Shown here piece by piece: positions 42,301 to 48,459 of a stretch of DNA of 64,000 bases. A program made the translations under genes and the position numbers. The DNA is from Protonemura montana. Its lineage: Eukaryota > Arthropoda > Insecta > Plecoptera > Nemouridae. The notes beneath the pieces are model-generated. The model was not told the origin of the DNA and searched no databases. It saw nothing but the letters and a program-made list of their open reading frames with translations. How positions within the stretch are numbered: the first letter of the stretch is position 1; the number at the start of each line of letters is the position of its first letter. The stretch spans positions 9,428,418 through 9,492,417 of the forward strand of contig OX387605.1 in NCBI GenBank assembly GCA_947568835.1, read 5' to 3'.

Positions 42301-45300
42301 TTGCTAATCACTGGCATGTTTTCAAGAATTTGTTGACTATCCGGTCTCCTCGGATCAAACCATATACATTCAACCATAACGATGGGTTGGTTATGTGAAA
42401 GTTTATGACCTGAGTCTACTAAAATCTAGAAACTAGCAATTATAATAAAAGTAGAATGGAATGTTGAATGACATGTAGGGTTGAGTGTGTTGTGATAATT
42501 TGTAGTTATATTATGTAAGTAATTAATACACTCGATGAATGAAACAGTGCAATTTTTATGTTCTGCGAATTTAAATTTGACTGAAGTATTGTAAATGTAA
42601 ACATTACCTTTAATTAATTCGAAGCTTGTTGGATACTGTGTAAATAACATTCACATTTAATTTCGTTTTACATAAAAATACTGTGGTTGTAGGCGATGTT
42701 TTTTTTTAATCGCAACAAGAGATGAAACCGTTGTTTATGACTGGAGTAGGTACACAACATTAACGTAACATGCATATTTCATAAGTTTTGTGAACTCTAA
42801 CATCACTATAGCTGTCGTTCATTTGCAAACACAATTCAAGTCTGTGCTGATGTACTAAACTTATGCAAAACCTTTATGCCAAAAATAGAGAAGTAATGTC
42901 GTGGTAACAGGTCGTGACATAAAACAATTTGCAGTATAGGGTATGACAATGACAAGGTTGGATTTTTTTTTTTAATTTGACCTCTTGTAGTGATTTTCTT
43001 AAGTTGCTTTTAAAATGTCACTGCTGGGGTCCCAGTGAGCAGAAACTTAGAAATAGGTAAAGGCTTAGAGAAAAGGTATGGGTAACATCTAAGTTCCCTC
43101 CGTGGAGACTTATAGTTTACGTACTTACTGTTTTCGAGCAAATCGTTGGATAGGCAATAAGGACAGACAAATGGGAAGACGACGCAGTTAAATAGTTTGA
43201 TGGAAGTTTATAATGAAATTTGTTTGAGTTATTATGAGAGTTGCGTATATGTACTAAAACAAAATGGAGCCTCGTGTAATGAAACAATTATAAAAAAATC
43301 GCCAAGCTGATTTTTTCTATGTGCAAAATTCTCGCTCTTGGTTATTGAGTTGATCGTGAGATTGATTAAATTGTTACTTTATCCACATTCCGAGAGCAGT
43401 CGCGCGACAACGCCTCGATAGCTCGCCTTAAAGTCTTGATCTTTTAAACAAATACCTACATTGTCCACAACTGACACACATTTTATTACTACAACGCGAA
43501 AACAGGTCATACTCAATGTAATAAAATCCTCAACGCAATGCGCTCAAATAAATCGGGGCACACGAATTGAAAACAATTGTTGCAAGTGCAATTTGTTTGA
43601 CACTCGCTCTCGCATGGTGAGTCCCGAGTGTTGCTCAGTTCTACGTCAATTAATTTCAATTACGGAAGACAAGACACGAATCTTGTTTCCGAGCCCGTAA
43701 ATTAATAACGCTTCGAAGTCTAGCATTCGAAGCGCAGCACGTGACAAAAATTAGAAATGGAAGATGTTTGAATAATGAAACGCAGACTGGAAAAACTATG
43801 ATTGCCAGTAGATGTTCTCTGAAACAACCACCTACAATCTTATGTTTGGCAAAGATAGAGGATCTTTGAGAGGCATAAGCTTTCTTTTCTCAAAACAGTA
43901 TCTGATTTGTTCCACCGATTTCAAGGCCATCTAGACCAATTTTAAGCTACTGCAACCAAATTCAAACATATGGCATTAAAACTGGTAGTTCTCATAAAAT
44001 ATTGACTATATACACAAAATGATAACTATTTTTGATGTAATAACCAACTATGTATGGTTTAAAAATAACTTTCTGGGAAACCAGTTATATTTGTTTTTAT
44101 TTTTTGAAGACGTTTTACAAGAGAATGCTCGATGCTAGCAATACATATCTGAGAAAACACTGTCTAAAGAAACCTCGTGCAAAAGAAGTAAAAGCGGTAA
44201 AAGCAAAAAGTATGATATCTTCATAAAAGTGATGGATGGGTATCCACTGCAAAGATTCTCCAACAAATCTGAAGGCATCGGTGCTATAGGTATGTGTTTG
44301 GAAAGGAGAATAAGATCGTCGATAAAACCGTCAGCAGACTGCTGTATGATTGTGACACAAAATACGATCATAAACTTGTTTCCGGAAATAAGATCTCAGG
44401 GAGAACCAAGGTTCGCGGGAATGAAATAAGAAAGGGCAAAATTCAGAATGAAGTAATGTCGTAAAAATTGGTTTACTGGCTGAAGATTGCTGTCATGAAC
44501 ATACCAATAGGGCAAACGCGTTTTTCTCTCATGTCGAAAAGCCATGATCTTTACAACACAGCTCGTCAGAATTTTATTAGCTGAAAATAGTTCGGATAGA
44601 ATCAACGCTATTGCTTTGGATAAGAAATTCTGACTGTGGCCCTTACCCTAGGTTTTCCAGTAGATCGTTTGGATGCATTTTTAATACGACTTTATGCCAA
44701 CTTAATTTCGTACTTTGCTGTTCCATCCGTCCCTGAGATTTAAAAGACTAAAAACTTGAATTATATTGGAGTTTCAAAGTAGAATTAACTTTTTGTCATA
44801 ACATAGGCACAAATTAAAACAAAGACTTGAAGCCATTATTTTATACCTCGAGGGTTATTACAAACTGACTGAACTTTGTAGACATTTCTCCGAGCGAATT
44901 AATTAAATGGGGCGATTACAGGTGTGGTTTGGGTAGATAGAGACGGCGCACTTCGCGCGTTTAACTGCTCGCGGCTTAATCCGAATAGAAAAGCGAAGAT
45001 TTTAACTGCTACTTTTCACACAATTGTCACTGTAGCTTGATTTATGTTTACTAGAAATATGTAATCAATGTTATCAAATAGCTCAATGGAGCCTGCTGAA
45101 ATATTTCCAATCTAGATGGCGAATAATTTAAATCCTTCTACTCGCGTGAAAGACACGCCACAAAATGATTGATCCTGGTGACACGATGACCGTCATCATT
45201 GGATTTATTCCATTCGTACATGTATCAACGCCAGTTTTACAGCAAATACACATTGCCAATAAATTCAATAATTATTACCGGTATTCTCGAGTATGACGTC

Positions 45301-45755
45301 AGCCAGACCCACGGATTGTTTGCCGATTCTCCTTCGCCTGCCGCTCCTGCTGCCTTCTTCTTGGACACATCTTTATCCTCCAGCTCCTGCCTTAACTTGG
45401 GGTTGAAGAATTCCACATTGGCATCGACTCCCGACGACGCCGCCGGGTTAACGGTATTGTCTTCAACCACTGCGCTTCGTCTTTTGCGATTCAAAAAGTC
45501 TTGGCCGTAATTCGAAGCACTTTGCCGGATTATCGCCGAGCATTTATCGTCCACGTCCGAAATATACAAGTAAAGTCCAAGCGAGATAGTCAACTCGGTG
45601 GCCAGAAGCAATATCAGGCAGACATAAACAGATCCCAATCTATACTCATGTTTAAACACGTGCGATTTTTTAAATTTTGTGTCACTGTCAGACGAGGGAG
45701 AATTTAGCCGTTTGTGTTCACTGCTGGTTTCGTTGTCTGCGTCGTCTGAAGCCAT
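179..45755 (-). CDS. Colmedin / gliomedin-like type II membrane protein (collagen, two Ig domains, olfactomedin), 13 coding exons
   Basis: Thirteen exons joined 45279-45755, 14156-14531, 14015-14068, 11319-11453, 9914-10066, 8840-8968, 7849-8160, 4390-4644, 3385-3605, 2656-2895, 2336-2469, 2005-2107 and 179-319 give an uninterrupted 909-residue frame. Every junction is GT-AG and phase-matched. Order of parts: cytoplasmic N-terminus (1-42), one membrane helix (about 43-65), RKRR furin-type site (90-93), Gly-X-Y collagen (about 178-330), Ig 1 (about 350-440), Ig 2 (about 444-545), Cys-rich linker (546-630) and olfactomedin domain (631-905). The family (vertebrate gliomedin, nematode UNC-122/COF-2, fly Ig-bearing relatives) is extracellular; gliomedin is shed by furin and acts in cell adhesion and synapse or node organisation. 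A similar surface or shed adhesion role here is inference. Intron 1 is 30.7 kb, and intron 7 holds a nested enkurin gene on the other strand. Family assignment is strong; the exact orthologue is not settled. Confidence 0.88.
320..2004 (-). other. Colmedin intron 12, no gene seen
   Basis: This is 1.7 kb between exons 13 and 12. Short open frames on both strands have no recognisable motifs. Nothing else stands out. Confidence 0.6.
2005..2107 (-). CDS. Colmedin exon 12: olfactomedin
   Basis: Encodes [20 protein letters not shown] and [14 protein letters not shown], matching the family block F-x-DLY...V-x-x-F-x-NP...TTM-x-x-YN-x-R. The Asp in FALDLY corresponds to a Ca2+ ligand in known olfactomedin structures. 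Acceptor TTACAG, donor GTATGT. Confidence 0.88.
2336..2469 (-). CDS. Colmedin exon 11: olfactomedin, Cys-containing blade
   Basis: Encodes [36 protein letters not shown] and CTERNTKIR. The segment around FVVCGVLY is where family members place the Cys that pairs with the domain-entry Cys. It was too short to stand out as an open frame and was found by phase. Acceptor TTTTAG, donor GTGAGA, phase 2. Confidence 0.87.
2656..2895 (-). CDS. Colmedin exon 10: olfactomedin core
   Basis: Contains the family hallmark [14 protein letters not shown], then [19 protein letters not shown] and [15 protein letters not shown]. The last block is the most conserved olfactomedin signature; its Asp and Asn residues line the central Ca2+ site in structurally known members. 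An NGS sequon is present. Donor GTATAT after VVMK, phase 0. Confidence 0.93.
3385..3605 (-). CDS. Colmedin exon 9: start of olfactomedin domain
   Basis: Begins with the typical entry Cys, [15 protein letters not shown], then [17 protein letters not shown] and [13 protein letters not shown], as in the first blade of olfactomedin beta-propellers. Acceptor CGCAG, donor GTATAT, phase 0 at the end. Confidence 0.9.
4390..4644 (-). CDS. Colmedin exon 8: Cys-rich linker before olfactomedin
   Basis: Continues from exon 7 in phase to give [14 protein letters not shown]. The middle is proline-rich ([18 protein letters not shown]) with a tight Cys cluster (C-x5-C-x2-C), and the end is [14 protein letters not shown]. 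The Cys cluster may form interchain bonds. The direct phase match from exon 7 argues against an extra constitutive exon between them. Confidence 0.82.
4897..5938 (+). CDS. ENKUR: Enkurin, two exons, nested antisense in colmedin intron 7
   Basis: Exons 4897-5135 and 5389-5938 join at a GTAGGT donor and CTGCAG acceptor (phase 2) to give 262 residues; human enkurin has 256. The C-terminal enkurin domain (about 189-262) reads [15 protein letters not shown], then [20 protein letters not shown], matching the family's IQ-like, calmodulin-binding end. A PPPPP tract before it recalls the SH3-binding proline-rich part of mammalian enkurin. The N-terminus carries the conserved block [10 protein letters not shown]. 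Enkurin is a ciliary/sperm-tail protein, a microtubule inner protein and TRPC adaptor, so expression in testis or ciliated sensory cells is expected. The ATG at 4897 is preferred because it opens the longest frame that splices correctly. AATAAA follows at 6042. Confidence 0.9.
6042..6047 (+). terminator. ENKUR: Enkurin polyadenylation signal
   Basis: AATAAA lies about 100 bp after the enkurin stop codon, followed within 30 bp by a T/G-rich stretch. This is the expected 3' end of the nested gene, well short of colmedin exon 7. Confidence 0.65.
6100..7848. other. Rest of colmedin intron 7 beyond enkurin
   Basis: No firm gene. A GC-richer open stretch on the minus strand (about 6740-6870) is discussed among the findings. 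The rest is AT-rich with short A/T runs. Confidence 0.5.
7849..8160 (-). CDS. Colmedin exon 7: complete Ig domain 2
   Basis: One exon carries the whole domain: [20 protein letters not shown], then [15 protein letters not shown] (B-strand Cys, C-strand Trp), then [18 protein letters not shown] (F-strand Tyr and Cys). It ends GIFTLF at a GTAAGC donor, phase 1. The pyrimidine tract of its acceptor is an almost pure C run (G run on the plus strand, 8181-8205). Confidence 0.88.
8181..8205 (+). repeat. G13-A-G11 tract
   Basis: A purine tract on the plus strand. On the minus strand it is the C-rich pyrimidine tract starting about 20 bases upstream of the colmedin exon 7 acceptor. Confidence 0.9.
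8840..8968 (-). CDS. Colmedin exon 6: second half of Ig domain 1
   Basis: Encodes [19 protein letters not shown] followed by [19 protein letters not shown]. The motif G-x-Y-x-C supplies the F-strand Tyr and second disulfide Cys. N-glycosylation sequons NIT and NQT are visible. Acceptor TTGCAG, donor GTGAGT, phase 1. Confidence 0.87.
9914..10066 (-). CDS. Colmedin exon 5: first half of Ig domain 1
   Basis: Encodes [20 protein letters not shown] and [12 protein letters not shown]. This gives the first disulfide Cys (B strand) and the conserved core Trp (C strand) of an I-set Ig fold. The domain is split by an intron after WQ, phase 1, donor GTAAGG. Confidence 0.87.
10067..11318 (-). other. Colmedin intron 4, no gene seen
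   Basis: It starts with a short (CA)n run near 10079-10095 on the plus strand. Otherwise it is AT-rich without recognisable coding or repeat structure. Confidence 0.55.
11319..11453 (-). CDS. Colmedin exon 4: end of collagen helix and linker
   Basis: Starts [19 protein letters not shown], finishes the Gly-X-Y run with GIPGIN, then becomes non-collagenous ([19 protein letters not shown]), leading into the first Ig domain. Acceptor TTTTAG, donor GTGCGT, phase 1 on both sides. The donor is the least consensus-like in the gene, so the 3' border is slightly less certain. Confidence 0.78.
11454..14014 (-). other. Colmedin intron 3, no gene seen
   Basis: Contains only short unrelated open frames and a tiny imperfect duplication near 13634-13680. 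No coding motif was recognised on either strand. Confidence 0.55.
14015..14068 (-). CDS. Colmedin exon 3: 54-bp collagen exon
   Basis: Encodes 18 residues, all Gly-X-Y ([18 protein letters not shown]). A length of 54 bp is the classic unit size of fibrillar collagen exons. Acceptor TTGCAG and donor GTAAGA keep the phase-1 pattern of its neighbours. Confidence 0.85.
14156..14531 (-). CDS. Colmedin exon 2: main collagen-like exon
   Basis: It begins [15 protein letters not shown] after a TTGCAG acceptor, then runs as nearly continuous Gly-X-Y triplets for about 36 repeats, many with Pro or Asp in the X/Y positions. Two Cys residues just before the helix could link chains into trimers, as in other collagenous membrane proteins. 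The donor is GTGAGT, phase 1. Confidence 0.9.
15502..15521 (+). repeat. G20 homopolymer in colmedin intron 1
   Basis: An uninterrupted run of 20 G, flanked by GGGAGGGCGAA on its left, in otherwise mixed sequence. Confidence 0.9.
15612..16135 (+). repeat. Degenerate tandem repeat, about 160-bp period, four copies
   Basis: A core close to TGCGGGCTGCGTTCAGGGG recurs near 15630, 15795, 15950 (weak) and 16113, at about 160-bp spacing. In copies 1, 2 and 4 it is preceded by a GCCGA/GCCAG stretch. The DNA between cores is largely diverged, so only the core is still visible. A related GTGGAGGAGCCGAATCTTGC sits at about 39764. Confidence 0.55.
18447..18812 (-). mobile_element. 5S-rRNA-like SINE, copy 1
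   Basis: Read on the minus strand, the right end resembles the 3' half of the 5S rRNA internal promoter (GGTTAGGATTTGGATGGGTG). It continues through a body shared with the copies at 26.1 and 39.8 kb, and ends with a common tail (near GTACGTTGTTAAATCCCCAC). The 5S-like head appears 5' truncated relative to the 26.1-kb copy. Confidence 0.6.
26098..26550 (+). mobile_element. 5S-rRNA-like SINE, copy 2 (most complete)
   Basis: The head matches 5S rRNA closely. GGTTCTCGTGCGATCACCGG at 26139-26158 corresponds to the 5S CGGTTCTCGTCCGATCACCG region. It is followed by GGTAAGCA (box A region) and a degraded GATAGATGACC (box C region). The body and the tail GTGCGTCGTTAAAACCCC are shared with the other two copies. 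The element ends in an AATC-type short repeat (CAAATCAATCAATCAAATC), typical of SINE tails. A CATCATCCT-type microsatellite lies inside the body at 26445-26472. Confidence 0.7.
39821..40178 (-). mobile_element. 5S-rRNA-like SINE, copy 3
   Basis: Minus-strand copy. The right end gives GGGTCAGGTATTGGATGGGT (5S box C region) and the left end gives the shared tail GTGCGTCGTAAAAAACAACA. The body aligns with the 18.4-kb copy over most of its length, including a block near GATTCCTCACTG/GATTTTTCATC and one near CTCCAACGTCTCTC. Confidence 0.62.
40762..41690 (+). repeat. Satellite-like tandem array, 189-bp unit, about five copies
   Basis: The landmark CGCCTCCAATATT recurs at 40793, 40981, 41170, 41359 and 41548, at spacings of 188, 189, 189 and 189 bp. 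The central copies are nearly identical; the outer ones are more diverged, as expected for an array homogenised by unequal exchange. Each unit holds a short hairpin (TTATTTT, loop ATCG, AAAATAA) followed by an A-run. The 189-bp period is close to one nucleosome repeat. Confidence 0.9.
45279..45755 (-). CDS. Colmedin exon 1: cytoplasmic tail, membrane anchor, furin-type site
   Basis: Residues 1-159, starting at the ATG at 45755. There is no N-terminal signal peptide. A polar, Ser/Asp-rich tail of about 42 residues precedes a hydrophobic helix ([19 protein letters not shown]), which fits type II topology. RKRR followed by Ser at 90-93 is a proprotein-convertase consensus, so the ectodomain may be shed. 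The exon ends in SYSRIP at a GTAATA donor, phase 0, and joins LVAIQGFC of exon 2. An inverted partial copy of this exon lies at 46713-46830. Confidence 0.85.
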
Positions 45756-45878
45756 CTTACGATGTGAATTCGTTTGTCACATGTGTGGAGCCCGCGATCG
45801 TACGTCCGCGTGACGACGCTCTGCGATGCTTCGCTTGCTACCGGCGTCGTGCTACACCGACGCCAACCACGCGATAAC

Positions 45879-45911
45879 TGGCTCCTGGTGGCCGACGTCG
45901 TCGTCTTTATA
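45879..45911 (-). promoter_or_regulatory. Putative TATA/initiator promoter of the colmedin gene
   Basis: On the minus strand a perfect TATAAA (45911 down to 45906) lies about 150 bp upstream of the start codon. About 30 bp downstream is CCAGTT, a fair match to the arthropod initiator. The spacing fits a TATA-Inr core promoter with a roughly 125-base 5' UTR. This rests on sequence only, and the initiator match is imperfect. Confidence 0.45.
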
Positions 45912-46712
45912 CTACCCGAACAATAAAATAATGCTCGGCCAACGCATGCGTTCATCTGGCTGGCGGTGGCATCTCCTATCAAAGTATTATGCACTGAGGT
46001 CGTACTATCGAACCAATGAGACTTGTTGAGAAAATTGAGATAACTTAACGTGAATCGAAACTAAACCACCGATGAATTACATTTACGGATCATTTATCCA
46101 TGACGTTTCTACTCTCTGCCCTTATGTTTTGAGTTCAGAAAATCAGATTGAAGTTAAGTTAGGAGGCTCCAAACCCAACTTGTGCACAGACGGTGTCCGT
46201 GATTGTTTATTCGAATATAAAGAGTTAGCAAGGTCCCCCAGAAAACACTTGTTGCATTGCCAAAGAATTGAAATTGGTGGCAGCATTTTCCTGATTTCCA
46301 TGAGTAGAAGCGGTTAAGTCATTTCAACGGATATTTTGCTAATACCGAAGCAAACTTGAAGTTCAAGTAAAAATTGGTTCCATAGCCGGACTGGGCGTTG
46401 AAAATGCGCCGGTTAAAGCCTCAAATTGGCGGCTTACAGTCGAATGGTAGCCCACGAGGGTGTGTGGCAGGGGTAGGGGTTGACAAACTTCTGTCAAAAT
46501 TTATGATAAGAACTTACCATTTAAAAATAATACAATTTGGTTAATTAAATTAAATTTATTTCTGCAGAATTAAATCTGCTCACATATAAATGCAAACAAT
46601 ATCTTCTAATTAAGATAGGTGGCTTTCCAGGTGACTCTCTTAGACATAATTTTTTTTCCCTAAAAAAAAAAAAAATCTTTGTCTTTCGAGCAAACTGATA
46701 CATTACTTTACT

Positions 46713-46830
46713 TTGGACTTGACTTGTATATTTCGGAGGTGGACGATAAATGCTCGTCGATAATTCGGCAAAGTGCTTCGAATTACGGCCAAGACTTTTT
46801 GAATCGCAAAAGACAAAGCGCAGTGGTCGA
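46713..46830 (+). pseudogene. Inverted partial copy of colmedin exon 1
   Basis: About 118 bp read on the plus strand as GLDLYISEVDDKCSSIIRQS and [14 protein letters not shown], matching the membrane-proximal part of exon 1 (45463-45580, minus strand) with about six base differences by eye (95% identity). The reading frame stays open, but there is no helix start, no splice acceptor at the border, and the furin-type RKRR has become RKRQ. It lies upstream of the colmedin promoter and in the opposite orientation, so it is not part of the gene. I read it as a recent inverted duplication fragment. Confidence 0.85.
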
Positions 46831-48026
46831 GCAAATTAAACAGAAAAAAAACGAACGCAAGAATTATGAGGTTGGTAGTGGAGGCATAACACAACCACGA
46901 ATAAATGGAGGGTTTGAAGACGCAGCCCTCTAGAAAATTTTCCGTCGAGGTAATATTTTGAAGCTCACCTACGTGTTTCAAGTTACAATTTTAAACTCTG
47001 TTTGCTCTATAAACTCTTCTGATCTAAACCGTTGTAACTGTAAACTAAATGCTTGTTTCAAAACATGTAGCCTTTACTGTTTGTATAAAATGCTGAAGGG
47101 GTTTTATATGTGGGCCCTTGCAATAAAGAGTTTGGGGCCCTGTACAGGCTGAATAGACTTGTAATATCTCCATGTGAATGTCAAGCTCATGCAGCAAGTA
47201 TATCGCGACAGCCTTATGGCCACTTCCGGCGGCATTTGCTCGCTTGCCTGAAAGTCGAGTCCGGCCTTCATAGATTCGTTCAAGACAGTTTTTTTTTCTC
47301 TTGCATTTGACATTAATTTTATTACGATATATGAAGGAAATTAAAATACCAAAGTGAAAAAAAACCGGTAGGCACACAAACCAGATGATAATAGCAGACT
47401 TTTGCTCAAGATGGGGAAAAAATTCATCGCCACCAGCAATTTCTATTTAGCGAGAGTGGGCACGCCCGACGTCAAAAAGGGACATATTCAGGTTTATGAT
47501 GTATTTTCTAGAGCCACATTATAGTCACATACAATTATTAAATTTCCAAATTCAAATTTACTTACATTTGATTATTAACGGTCAACATGTACATTCCACA
47601 CAAATGTAACACACCCTCCAACAGTAACCGATTCAGCATAAGACCAAACATCAAAGTAAATACGTTCAACTAGAACGCTTCACTTAGTCAATTCAACAAG
47701 ATTGTGGAAAATAATGGAATGGGAACCACGCTTGGTTCAACGTAGAGCCGCCTTTGCTATATAAAGAAGAAAATTGGTACCAATTTGTGATTGGAGTGGG
47801 AGAAACAGGAAAAATTAGGCCTAAATTTTAAGTATGGTGACACATTATGAAAGCCAGTATTTGATGTAAAGTATTGGATAAATTAGTTTGTAATTAGTTG
47901 TGTACTGTCTGTTCTTTTATTAGATATCATTAACCACATCATGGATTAGCAAACATTTACCAATAGACCATTTGTATGCATTGACTACAAAGAATCCTTG
48001 TACAGTAGCAAGACAAGTGAACTATC
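46831..48026. other. Intergenic region between colmedin and DAP3
   Basis: AT-rich. No conserved coding sequence or clear repeat was recognised beyond the exon fragment to its left. Confidence 0.55.
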
Positions 48027-48032
48027 TTTATT
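48027..48032 (-). terminator. DAP3: DAP3 polyadenylation signal
   Basis: TTTATT on the plus strand (AATAAA on the coding strand), 36 bp past the DAP3 stop. It implies a very short 3' UTR. Confidence 0.6.
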
Positions 48033-48067
48033 AAATCTAGAAATAATTGGTAATGGACATGGTCAAA

Positions 48068-48402
48068 CTACAATGGTGCACACAGATTCATGAGCTTGTA
48101 CGGATTGTGTCCACTAAGAAACGCAAGCTCCTTGTGCCCCTCCTCCGTCCGACCTTTGACGCTTTGCAGCCAGTGCCGATCTGCGTAATATTGCAGGCAA
48201 CTTTCAAGCTCCTTAGGGCTGTAACCTGGCACTAGCACAGGCACAAATGGGTCTAGGTGTTCAAACCCAGTCTGACCCAGCTGGTAGAGCGGGAGGTCAG
48301 ATGCCTGGCGGTCAGCAGGGACAGCGTTACGGTCCACAGTAACCACGACAGCTCCATTGCACTGAAAACAACACCTTTGTTATCGCTGCTGCTCCTCATA
48401 AG

Positions 48403-48459
<57 letters not shown>

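Larger units (their letters stand above)
14532..45278 (-). other. Colmedin intron 1 (30.7 kb), repeat-bearing, no host gene recognised
   Basis: The intron separates the membrane-anchor exon from the first collagen exon. I read the open frames on both strands and recognised none as a conserved protein. It holds three copies of a 5S-rRNA-like SINE (18.4, 26.1 and 39.8 kb), a 189-bp tandem array (40.8-41.7 kb), a roughly 160-bp degenerate repeat (15.6-16.1 kb), a G20 run (15502-15521), and GTCGGC hexamer repeats near 20200 and 38470. A first intron this long often contains enhancers, but none can be called from sequence alone. Confidence 0.6.

Noticed and set aside
46384-46430. GCCGGACTGGGC at 46387 resembling GCCGGACTGGGC at about 51354 in ADAL intron 2
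   Set aside because: A shared 12-mer with loosely similar surroundings. It may be a dispersed repeat, but the similarity is too short to call by eye.
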